Positions 1 to 8,944 of a DNA stretch of 64,000 bases are shown here, piece after piece. The stretch's first letter is position 1. Every line of letters begins with the position of its first letter. Source of the DNA: Pectinophora gossypiella. Lineage: Eukaryota > Arthropoda > Insecta > Lepidoptera > Gelechiidae. The stretch spans positions 62,001 through 126,000 of the forward strand of contig NW_026063277.1 in the NCBI RefSeq assembly GCF_024362695.1, written 5' to 3'. The translations under genes were made by a program, and so were the position numbers. The notes below the pieces were generated by a model. The model made no database searches, was not told the origin of the DNA, and worked only from the letters and a program-made list of their open reading frames with translations.

Positions 1-870
1 TAACCGCCATACAAATTTTTCGTTTTTCCTGAAAATGCCTCGTGGGTAAAAATGATGTATAGGGATGTGATCGGATCTTCATGTTGAGTATTTCAATACT
101 GCTCGATCTTGAAAAACTGCTCCGCATCAGGGAGACACCCTACAGCCTGGCAAAACCATAAAACCTGGAGCAATATTTTTTCACGAAACCTATTTAAATC
201 TTGGTCAAATTCTATTGTGGGTGAAAAAACATCAAAATGGCGGAAAAACAAGATGGCCGCCATACAAAATTTTGTTTTTCTAGAAAATGTCTATAGGGTT
301 GTAATCGGAACGTCTTGTAGTGTATGGAAATATTTCTCGATCTTCGAAAACTGCTCCGCATCAGGGAGACACCCTACGGCCTGCCGAAACTAACGCACCT
401 GGAACGATTCTTTTTTCACGAGACTTATTTAAATCTTGGTCAAATCCAATCGCCGGTGACAAAAAATAAACAAAATGGCGGAAAAACAAGATGGCCGCCA
501 TACAAAATTTTGTTTTTCCAGAAAACGTCGCAGAGTTAAAATTGATGTATAGGGGTGTCATCGGTACGTCATCTTGGAAAACTGCTCCGCATCAGGGAGA
601 CACCCTACGGCCTGGCAAAACTATAGCACCTAGAACTTTTTTGATTTCACGAGATCTATTTAAGTCTTGGTCAAATTTTATCGCCGGTGAAAAAAAAAAC
701 AAAATGGCCGAAAAACAAGATAGCCGCACTACAAATTATTGTTTTTCCAGAAAATGTCTCAGAGGTAAAAACAATGTATTGGGGTGTAATCGGAATGTCA
801 TCTTGGAAAACTGCTCCGCATCAGGGAGACACCCTACGGCCTGGCAAAACTATAGCACCTAGAACTTTTT
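1..870. repeat. ~230-bp tandem satellite, about 3.8 copies
   Basis: The string TCCGCATCAGGGAGACACC recurs at 121, 355, 586 and 815, giving periods of 234, 231 and 229 bp. Each unit also carries an 'AAAATGGCSGAAAAACAAGATGGCCGC'-like stretch, degenerate between copies. The array is cut by the window start and stops abruptly near 870, where DIRS-C recombinase sequence begins on the other strand. Open frames inside it repeat with the array and are not taken as genes. It may be a satellite or the internal repeat of a larger element. Confidence 0.85.
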
Positions 871-898
871 TTCTTGCTGCGAGCGAACCACGCGACAT

Positions 899-1576
899 CT
901 AGTCTAGATATACAGAGAGAGCTCCCGCTGGACAAATACAAGGTTTGTCTAGAAAAAACGGAATTTTTAATTTTGGATTAATTCTATTGGGTGCCGACGT
1001 TTTAACTATGTCGTCTATATTGATAGTTATACCAGTGTCGGTGACGATAATATTACATAATCTAATTAAAGATAACGTCTGCACGCGTTGTCCCGTGGAC
1101 AACGCAAGCAGAGTCACCAATTTTTTTGTGATTACCTCTAATGTTAATGCCTCATTAGGAAACTGATTAGAAAGATATGATAACACAATGTTAGGGTCCC
1201 AACAGTTTTGATATTTAGGAAAATTTGGCCTGATCTTAAAAACACCCTTTAAGAACTTTTTTACATAATCATGAGTACAAATTTCTTTACCTAAAATAAA
1301 AGATAACGCTGATCTGATAGAATTAATCGAACTATAACTAACTCCATTTTTGAATTGATCCGACAAAAATTTTAACAACATTGTAACAGGTGCTTTAAAT
1401 AAATCTAAGTCATTATTGTTACAAAAAGTAAACCATAATTCATAAGTCGAATTATACTGTTGTAAGGTATTCTTGGCTAATGATTGAATCATTACATCGA
1501 TTGTGTCCTTGTCTAACGATTGCCTCCTGAATGCTTCCCGGATAATCTCGCACACGCCAGGGTAATGCTGGGCCAT
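899..1576 (-). pseudogene. DIRS-C tyrosine recombinase, C-terminally truncated
   Basis: An ATG at 1576 opens a 225-residue frame. Residues 20-110 read as a SAM-like core-binding domain (AKNTLQQYNSTYELWFTFC..., SINSIRSALSFI). Around residue 168 comes STGQRVQTLSL, where the Arg matches the first catalytic Arg of tyrosine recombinases. The frame ends shortly after LDKPCICPAGALSVYL, so the box II His-x-x-Arg and the Tyr nucleophile are absent. It overlaps the RNase H frame upstream by 64 bp, as usual in DIRS. The product could not recombine DNA. Family assignment is good; it is dead by truncation. Confidence 0.8.
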
Positions 1577-2322
1577 AAAGGATGAGGTGTCCTGGAAGAG
1601 GAGAGTAACATATTTCTGTCGGGTTTAAAGAATAATGTAGTGGAAACCTTTAGTGATTCAAAAAGCGGAAACCACGGTTGACTTGGCCAGTAAGGCACGA
1701 CTAATATACCAGTGGCTTCATCATTGATGATTTTTCTAATACATTTCAATATTACTGAAAAGGGAGGAAATGCGTAAAAGAAAAATTTGTTCCAATTGAG
1801 AGTAAAAGCGTCAATTTCAAAAGCTTCAGGACAATTTGAGAATAGGACATTCTGCGCCCAGACGAATTTAGGGCATTTTTTATTAATTCTGGATGCAAAG
1901 AGATCTATATCTGGCTGGCCAAATTCACTTATTATTTCATGAAAACAAGACTCATGTAGTGCCCACTCTGTGTCAACATTAGAAATTCTAGATGCCTTAT
2001 CAGCTTCGACGTTATCTCGTGATTTAATATATGACGCAAAAATGAAAAGTCCCCTGCTTTCGCACCACTGCCATATTTGACGAGTTATGTCATTTAGATG
2101 GGGGTATTTTATACCACCCATCCGATTTATATAAGAAATTGCAGTAGTGTTGTCAATACGTAAAAGTATTTCCGCATTTCTTAAACATTTACAAAAACAT
2201 TTTAAACCCATAAAAGCAGCAAGCAGTTCTAAATAGTTAATATTGTGGGGGTGCCCTACCGGTCGGTTAAATAAATAGTCCAAGTCCAATAGAACACAAC
2301 CACTGTTTATTTTAAAGTTCAC
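1513..2322 (-). pseudogene. DIRS-C RNase H and C-terminal pol domain (RT missing)
   Basis: The 269-residue frame holds the DIRS RNase H signature: NYLELLAAFMGLKCF, then RIDNTTAISYINRMGG, then YIKSRDNVEADKASR. These are followed by the DIRS-specific tail FGQPDIDLFASRINKKCPKFV, FFYAFPPFSVILKCIRKI and GILVVPYWPSQPWFPLF. The first ~25 residues do not align with the family, and the whole reverse transcriptase is absent, so the fragment is 5' truncated near 2265. The stop lies inside the recombinase frame. DIRS-A and DIRS-B show the same motifs at lower similarity, so this is a third family. Confidence 0.82.
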
Positions 2323-2581
2323 ACGATTTCACAAGAAGGATAAGAATTACACACTAGGCACAAGCTACACAGAAAGATAGGAAAGTTAGGCGAAGTATAT
2401 TATGAAAAAGCGGAAGGTAAAGAAACTAGCTACAATAAATAATCGCACAAACGTAATAGCGTAGGTATAGGCTAGAAGCATAAACAAGCGTGCATTCGCC
2501 GTCGCTACGTAAGATCGACTGGTTTGCAACGTGACTTGCGCCGGCGCACGGCGCCCGGTTCTTAGACAATGCCTGACGTAG
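2323..2581. other. No recognisable feature
   Basis: This is AT-rich sequence between the DIRS-C RNase H fragment and the 247-bp array. A 62-codon minus frame is present but has no family motif. It may be the edge of the element that carries the array. Confidence 0.4.
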
Positions 2582-3197
2582 CAACAACATCACGGTGAAA
2601 GGGACGTTTGCCAAACTCAGAGGCTTTAGTTGCTTGGATTAGCAGCAGTTCCAGTCTCAGAAATATTCGATGAACTCAGAGGCTATTTTGTGGCTTGTTT
2701 TTGATATTTGTTGGTTGTTGCTTCTGGTGATTTTACTTTTCGCCAGACTCAGAGGCTTAAATTTTTATAAGCTTGTTCTGGCTGAAGGTTCAGTTGTCAA
2801 ACTCAGCGGCCGAAAATATAGCTTGTTTCAACAACATCACGGTGAAAGGGACGTTTGCCAAACTCAGAGGCTTTAGTTGCTTGGATTAGCAGCAGTTCCA
2901 GTCTCAGAAATATTCGATGAACTCAGAGGCTATTTTGTGGCTTGTTTTTGATATTTGTTGGTTGTTGCTTCTGGTGATTTTACTTTTCGCCAGACTCAGA
3001 GGCTTAAATTTTTATAAGCTTGTTCTGGCTGAAGGTTCAGTTGTCAAACTCAGCGGCCGAAAATATAGCTTGTTTCAACAACATCACGGTGAAAGGGACG
3101 TTTGCCAAACTCAGAGGCTTTAGTTGCTTGGATTAGCAGCAGTTCCAGTCTCAGAAATATTCGATGAACTCAGAGGCTATTTTGTGGCTTGTTTTGA
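2582..3197. repeat. 247-bp tandem array, 2.5 near-identical copies
   Basis: CAACAACATCACGGTGAAAG starts at 2582, 2829 and 3076, an exact 247-bp period, and the copies look identical by eye. Each unit contains four spaced ACTCAGMGGC motifs (2615, 2674, 2747, 2801, then 2862), so the unit is a higher-order repeat of four roughly 62-bp sub-units. The last copy stops near 3197. Identical copies point to a very recent expansion or a frequently homogenised array. Confidence 0.92.
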
Positions 3198-3286
3198 CAA
3201 GTGACCTTTACAACCATTTTTTTTATTTCTTGTAAACTGCTATCACGGATCATTCTAAATTCGGGTTTGGTATTAATCTAAAATGT

Positions 3287-3514
3287 TCATGAGCTATTGT
3301 AGTATTTTTTTTGGCCAGGACGAAGACTTTGTATTTCGTATCGATTATTGCCAATAATTTTTACAATTTGATATGGTCCTAAATATTTAGGACCTAGCTT
3401 GTTATTAGACCATTGGGTATCTTTACAAAGCACAAAGTCTCCTGGATGAAATAATTTTACTTTAGCACATTTGGAATCGAAACGTTTCTTGCTTTCTGAA
3501 GATTGTTCAGTCAT
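3287..3514 (-). pseudogene. Gypsy-type integrase C-terminal fragment
   Basis: The 75-residue frame contains LFHPGDFVLCKD and then KLGPKYLGPYQIVKIIGNNRYEIQ. This is the C-terminal GPY/F-type module of Ty3/Gypsy integrases that follows the DDE core. The frame upstream is closed by a stop and the core is missing. It sits on the same strand as the LTR-retrotransposon 5' region at 3690-4290, so the two may be the ends of one internally deleted element. Confidence 0.72.
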
Positions 3515-3689
3515 TCTGATAATCTATTAAAAGAAATGGCGGCTATCGGCAATCAAGCGCCAGCTTAGTATACAATACGCTGCCACGAAGTCACCACCAC
3601 ACGGCACACACGCGGCACGGCTGCCACTCTCAGAGTGTGCCATGCTGTAACGCCTTCGCCGTTTGTCATTCACTCGTCGTCATTTAGCA

Positions 3690-4290
3690 GTGGTCACATG
3701 AAACAAAATAACTAGGTGTATTATCACATTCACATTTCAATCGGTTTATAAAGATTTGATTAATGACGGTAGATTACAAATCACGTTGTAATTTAACGAA
3801 AGTTCATTTCTTTATTGCTTGGAGTGAGAAAATACAGCTTAAACCACGCAGCGTTAGCGTGTCTGCACCAATTCAAAACATTTTTAGACCAAAATACCAA
3901 GATTTGACGATGATGAAAACCGATTTGAAAACGCGGTTTGAATTATGATTGACACGTATTGCGGGAATATATCTCGTCAATTTTGTTTTAAAATAAAGAG
4001 AAATAGTACTTTCCAAGTTTATTTGAAATCAATTTCCTCATTATTAAAAATTAAAATACACCCAGCAATGAAGTCAATAACAATAAAGTTCCAGTATGAA
4101 AACGACTCACCGTAACAATAGTATTCAAATGCAGGTAGGCACCATTATCCTCGATCCTGACTCCATCCAGGATTATTATCTTATCAGGATAATACGAGTA
4201 TTTGAAACTTAGTTTCATCCTTTGTGGCCGTCTTTTTCAATATAATGGGTGGGCAGCAGGACGATCCTCTACTTCTGATGTTAGAGTAAG
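3690..4290 (-). mobile_element. 5' internal region of a Gypsy-type LTR element, related to the one at 25.6 kb
   Basis: Read on the minus strand, this region aligns over several hundred bases with the plus strand at 26275-27010. Shared landmarks are CGGTGAGTCGTTTTCATACTGG, the tract around AAATTGACGAGA, and GTAATCTACCGTCATTNATC. At 4282-4266 (minus) is ATCAGAAGTAGAGGAT, the counterpart of the primer-binding site ATCAGAAGTGGGAT of the 25.6-kb element. By that logic its LTR would lie to the right (4283 onward, ending ...TAACA), but I cannot fix the other LTR edge. No coding capacity. Confidence 0.6.
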
Positions 4291-5210
4291 AATATTATAC
4301 TCTGATCCCAAGGTAACAGTGACCTTTGTGGAGGACGCATAGCGCCAGTTAAACAATGGCTCACTGTCACGGATTACTTTTATTGGATGTTCTCTGTACG
4401 GAGTTCGACACAAGAATGGTACAACTCGTGCGGCTCGCCGTCTTATAAGGGTTGTCCCCACTACCGTACCTTGCACGTGTGTCGTAAACAAGTGCAGGTG
4501 TTGTTTGTTTGCTAGCCGCACGTGTTGTTTACAGTTAACATAATATTTAGATTTTCAATATTTCGCTGTCGCGCTATCATATATCAATTAAATTACCAGT
4601 TCAGCGGAGTGTCTTATGTGGTAATAAAATGGATTTAAGTTGTGTATTATATGGTTTGAAAGCGGAGTGTCTCTCTCACGATATAATACGTTTCTCTACT
4701 AAACGAAAAGGGACGGAGAGGGAATAGTGACAAAATATTACTCACATAACCCACGTACTCCTGATGCCCATTCCGTGGATCTTCACTCTGGTTACTCTTG
4801 ATGTTGCATCTCGAAGCTGCTTCGTGTTATCACCTCAATAAATTTATAAGGTTCGTTGTCCGTTCCCGAAGCGTCGAAACACACGTAAATCTGTTTCGTC
4901 GGCGTCTACTGTAGCGTCAGGACAGCGTCTTCAAAATTTCTTCTGGCTGGCGGATAGCGTTACGACCACGACGACGGATTTTACTGGAACGGCTCAACCG
5001 GCTGCGCCAATTAAGGTGTAGATAATTGAGACACAGACTCCGGGAGACACGATACGTTTATTCAAGAGAACGTAGTGTAAAGAACATCTTAGAGCTAGTT
5101 ACTTATGTTTATATACTGACCTAATGCAATAATAAATTGCTTACATCTAAAATCTTAAACTAGGTTATTGCAACAACATACAATTTCTTAATCTAGTTCT
5201 TACATGTAAA
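4290..5210. other. Unassigned, probably LTR and flanking repeat sequence
   Basis: No coding motif was recognised on either strand. A 94-codon minus frame at 4237-4521 has no known motif. Position relative to the primer-binding site suggests the left part is an LTR. The stretch 5030-5080 (ACGATACGTTTATTCAAGAG) has the feel of another LTR edge, but no second copy is in the window. Confidence 0.35.
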
Positions 5211-5277
5211 GTTGACATCAGCATTCTTATGGAATGCTGATGTCAACTTACTGTAGCATTCCATAAGAATGCTGATG
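5211..5277. repeat. Nested palindrome at the 3' end of the DIRS-C gag
   Basis: GTTGACATCAGCATTC (5211-5226) is the exact reverse complement of GAATGCTGATGTCAAC (5232-5247) across a 5-nt loop. The 23-bp CATCAGCATTCTTATGG... (5216-5238 region) is inverted again at 5255-5277, making a second hairpin with arms AGCATTC/GAATGCT. The sequence supplies the last codons of the gag frame (HHQHSYGMLQ), so it marks a rearrangement junction. Confidence 0.85.
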
Positions 5278-6530
5278 ATGCGGAAGTGGATTCCTTAACT
5301 CGCGCGCTGCTCCGGGCCCGCTCGCCTGGCGGGCTGGAGCTCGTGCGTTTCCCGACTGGCCTGTCAATCTTTTGTTAATAGATTGTTGCGGTGGAGCTGG
5401 TTTTTTAATCTGAAGACTCGTTCTTTCGATCGATTTTGACGTTTTAATATTGTCGCCTAAATTATCTCCAAAAAGAAATCCGTCGCGTTTTACGTTTCTT
5501 ACTATAATATTAATAAAGTTTTTATCCAACATAGGGATCACCAGTCTCCTGCGGCTCATTGTCTCCTCATAATGTAGGTCGAGTAAAATTTGATTCACTT
5601 CTGATATTTTTTTAATTATAACCATTTTATCGAGATTTTCCTTTATTAATTCTGTCGTAAGATTGACCAAACCCGCGATGCCATATCCTAATTGGTTCTG
5701 CAACTTCTCAAGTCGCTTATCCCGATTTTTAGCTGGGTCGTTAAGTACTGACGCCACTTCAGTATTTAATTTTGGTGCTTTGACAAGCTGAAAATTCTCT
5801 GGAATTATTAACGTCTTAGTTAGCAAAGTCTCCTTCTGCTCCTTTGCCAAACCCTCAGTCAAGATTTGCCCCAAACGTTCAGAGACTCCTTGCGGGATTC
5901 TTTTTCCATATATTTCTTCCGTTTTTTTTGGCTCACCGAGTACTTCCATAATTTCATCAGGAATTGTATCTTCTTCAACTTGCGCTGATGTTGGGATGGG
6001 TATGGCCACTGAATTAACATTATTTTGAACTGTGTCTTGAGTGTACTGTGAATTATCGGCCCTATTTTCGTCTACATGAGTCTCAGATGTTTCGGACATA
6101 AGCTCCTCCTCGGTAGCAACAGGATACGTATCGAGTTCCACTTCGTCTTGATAGTTGTACGAATTGGTCTGCGACGGTTCCCAATCGCAATCTATTCGGA
6201 AAATAAAGCTGAGTTAGCTTTGATAATTACTTTCTAGATGACATCACGTGCCATCCCTTAGGAAAGTAGTTATAAATATAATTTCCAGATGACATCACGT
6301 GCCACCCCTGAGGAAATAACATGTAGGTAGGTAACTAGACCTACAGCACATAATATTCATTGCGAACGTGATAGAAAAATAAAATCATAACAATTATGAA
6401 ATAACGACCCACCTTCGTTTTGTAGAACAATCGTCGGTGTTAACTTTTTCCGGGATTTTAATTCCTTCTCCAAACGTCTTATTTTATGTTCAATTTCCTC
6501 TTCCGACTTTTCCTTGGTTCTCTTTCCCAT
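5248..6530 (-). CDS. DIRS-C gag (ORF1), two exons, 3' end rearranged
   Basis: Exon 1 is 6530-6413, starting ATG-GGA-AAG (MGKRTKEKSEEEIEHKIRRL...), a basic coiled-coil-like start. Donor AAG|GTGGGT lies at 6413/6412 and acceptor AATAG|ATTG at 6192/6191. The 221-bp intron has phase 1, and the frame resumes as ...LQNE-DCDWEPSQTN. Exon 2 runs to 5248. It has the insect DIRS gag pattern: IPEN(F)QLVKAPKLNTEV, RDKRLEKLQNQLGYGIAGL, ILLDLHYEETMSRRRLVIPML and FLFGDNLGDNIKTSKSIE, then a basic Pro/Arg tail. The last ~10 residues come from the palindrome at 5211-5277, so the true C-terminus is lost. The splice call is a prediction from consensus and frame continuity. Confidence 0.7.
6226..6318. repeat. 55-bp tandem duplication inside the gag intron
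   Basis: GATGACATCACGTGCCA occurs at 6237 and 6292, each followed by a similar CCYTNAGGAAA stretch. The repeat lies wholly within the predicted DIRS-C gag intron. The shared CACGTG is an E-box-like palindrome; any regulatory meaning is speculative. Confidence 0.7.
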
Positions 6531-6559
6531 TTTTCACAACAAAACTACACCAAATAACT

Positions 6560-6736
6560 TATTTAGGTGTTCGAGCCTAGTGGCTTGATCCACTTGAGAT
6601 TACACTTATGAATTCCGATCGATATTTGCTTGGATTTGTGCTTGCAGCGCCCCCTATCGGGCAGTTTTGTCACTCCTCAGTCGCTAATGACAGGACTTCA
6701 ATATCATTCAGCGCCGGTGTTTCGTTTATCAGTACG
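6560..6736. repeat. DIRS-A left inverted terminal repeat
   Basis: It starts near TATTTAGGTGTTCGAGCC and ends ...TTATCAGTACG. The core from GATCCACTTGAG to CAGTACG is the reverse complement of 12110-12265. The outer ~25 bases differ from the right ITR (left GTGTTCGAGCCTAGTGG against right GTTTCAGCCGTTAGG). The left outer end is copied in the ICR. Confidence 0.9.
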
Positions 6737-6808
6737 CTTTTGGTTTCCGATCGAGACAGATGTGTGCAGCAAATTTAAATTGTTTATCAATCTACCTACA
6801 TTTTTAAG

Positions 6809-7256
6809 GTGAGCAATAAAACAACGATTTTAATCGGCATTGCCGGGGGTTTTCATAATGACCTCAACGAGCGGCTGTGCGTGCAATACCACAGCTTGGA
6901 GACGTATCAGTGTGATACGTCGCGCATTGTACCAACAAAGTATCGGGACAATTCCCATACTAAGCGCTGGTGTTTGTAGTATCAAATTATGATACTTCTA
7001 TGTCGTTACATTCATATGACATATTAAACGACCAGCCTAGTCGACGTTAACGTAACGCTTCACATGATACGTCGTTTTAAATTGACATGTCGTACTATCG
7101 ACAGGTTAACCGATGCTGATACGACGTTTCAAATCCATGCGTAACACCTTGCTTGGCACTGATACGTCGTTCCAAATCTATGCGTCGCTCAAATGATACG
7201 ACACCATTAGATTATCCAGTTGTTACACTCTTACAACTTTACTTACATTTTTGCAG
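6809..7256 (+). other. Predicted 5'-leader intron of DIRS-A
   Basis: Donor AAG|GTGAGC at 6808/6809 and acceptor TTACATTTTTGCAG|AAG at 7256/7257 are strong spliceosomal consensus sites, and removal brings the leader close to the gag ATG at 7277. The interval holds six GATACGWCG-type motifs (6914, 7066, 7118, 7161, 7195 and a variant at 6990) and a perfect palindrome GACGTATCA-GTG-TGATACGTC at 6901-6921. No coding sequence was recognised. It could also hold promoter elements. Confidence 0.55.
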
Positions 7257-7276
7257 AAGATACATCAAGGCGAACT

Positions 7277-8944
7277 ATGGCGTCACCATCCTCCTTAATG
7301 ACGATGGGCGAACTGGCCTGCTTAACTCCAGAAGATGATGAGCCAGCATTCCTAGCTGTAGTTAATTTAGTAAGGCGATACTATCCAGCTGGATGGGAAA
7401 CCTAGGGGGTAAATAATATCCCATACAAGAAACTATTTGGTGATTTCATCCAACCGGAGATTGAAAAGAAGATCAGATTTGCTCTCCCAACGCTGGACCT
7501 GGTACGAGCTTTATATCCAAACGCTTCGCAAGCTTCAGAAAGAACTTTCCGAGACATGAAACGTAGACTATTGGGCTGGGCGTTCGGTCGAACGCTGCTA
7601 TACGCGCCACACAATATAATGGAACAAATACACGACAAATCTTACGATCCATTCATGGATTTGGTGATGCAAATGAAGCCCAAAATACTTTCAAGACAAA
7701 ATGTATCAGATCTTCTGAAATCGAACACCCTACCTGACTCACCTAGCTCCTCAAATAAACGAGCAAGTACAACCCCAACTTCAGCAGCGAAGCGTCAAAA
7801 ACTCGAGTCAGCAACGGATAATGAAGCCCTTCTTACATTTTTCATTCAGAATCAAGAGAGACAAAATGAAATGTTTTCTCAGATGATGGAACTCTCAAGG
7901 ACCCATAGTCATCAGATAAGTCAACTGCAGGAAGGTCTCGTTAATAGGAGTCTACATACGAACTCGGAGCCATCCAGCATTGATGAGGAAGGCGAACTCG
8001 AAGAGGAACCGAAAAGTGAGGTTTCTAAAGAAGAAGGCGACGCAAACAATGACTGTTCGGTGTGGGACCCAGTACCTACACCATCAACTTACAAAGACAC
8101 GGAAGAGACTCTCAGACTTCAGATTGCGGAAGCGCAAAAGAAGTTGTTAGATTTACAGGAAGAAAATCGAGAAGCTGACATTCAATTTACTGCGGTAGTA
8201 GAAACGCAAGTCAAAATTCCAAAAGCAGACCCAGATCTAGTCAAGATGGGCGTGGATTGTCAAAAGTTGGGCTTGGACACCTGGAAAAATATACGCTATG
8301 CCGAAGCCCAGAAACAGCTTCAAGCCACACCCGCCTTTACGAGCCTGAAAGTAAACAGTCAATTGGCGTTAGCCACTCCATTCTGGCAGAGCGTGGGCCT
8401 ACCGGAACGTTTTGATACCACGCTTGCAGCCATTACACATGGCTTGTTACAACAAAGGAAAACTTTTGAAATGCAATGCTCAAAACTCAGCCCGCAAACC
8501 AGACAGCAACTGAATGCGGAGATGCTAAGCTCAACTTCAGATTTTAAGAAAATTTCGGATGTGCTTTTACAATACACTTGTGGCAAAAGATCAGAAGTTA
8601 TAAAGCAAAGGAGACAACTTTATAAGGCACCTAATAAGACGCTGAATGAAATGCTCCATGACATACCTCCCTCTGAGACGCATTTATTCTCTGAAAAGGC
8701 CCTAGCCGAAGTCGTAAAAGACCAAGGTGGTGCTCACAGGATTTTCCCTAGCCGGTCCAAGAAACAAGTGAATCGGAATAAATCTAATCAATCGGCTAGG
8801 AACACTTCCAGAAACAACACATTCAAAAAAAGGGAGACCTTTCGTAAAAATACAGGAAGAGACGAGAAAAGAAACCCAAAATTCGATACCCAAAACTCTG
8901 ATAAAAAAGGTGGCCCCAGAAGACAACAAGAACGTAAATCCTGA
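7277..8944 (+). pseudogene. DIRS-A gag (ORF1) with in-frame amber stop
   Basis: The ATG at 7277 follows the predicted leader-intron acceptor. The N-terminus (SLMTMGELACLTPEDDEPAF...) matches the DIRS-B gag start (FLTMGELLEESAETEE...). The frame then hits TAG at 7403-7405 (codon 43) and stays open in the same frame to 8944. The middle is acidic and coiled-coil-like, followed by the conserved block MGVDCQKLGLDTWKNIRYAE...DVLLQYTCGKRSEVIKQRR...PPSETHLFSEKAL shared with DIRS-B. The C-terminus is Arg/Lys-rich. Its role is the capsid-like, nucleic-acid-binding protein. The tail overlaps pol in the +1 frame. The amber codon is either decay or needs readthrough; decay is more likely. Confidence 0.8.

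Larger units (their letters stand above)
880..6535 (-). mobile_element. DIRS-like retrotransposon remnant (DIRS-C), minus strand, interrupted
   Basis: In minus-strand order there is a gag with intron (6530-5248), then an RNase H region (2322-1513), then the front of a tyrosine recombinase (1576-899). This is DIRS gene order. The reverse transcriptase that should lie between gag and RNase H is missing; its place holds a Gypsy-type remnant and the 247-bp array. The 3' end is cut at the satellite junction near 880. That the pieces are one element is inferred from strand, order and lack of overlap; they could be two insertions of related families. DIRS-A (6560-12320) lies just upstream of its gag, so it probably inserted into the DIRS-C 5' region. 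Confidence 0.65.

Noticed and set aside
2670..3123. Two identical 68-residue hydrophobic ORFs at 2670-2876 and 2917-3123
   Set aside because: They are the same stretch of the 247-bp tandem unit read twice; no start context, no family, and the length follows the repeat.
4237..4521. 94-residue minus-strand ORF next to the LTR remnant
   Set aside because: No recognisable motif and spans the predicted primer-binding site and LTR edge, so coding is unlikely.
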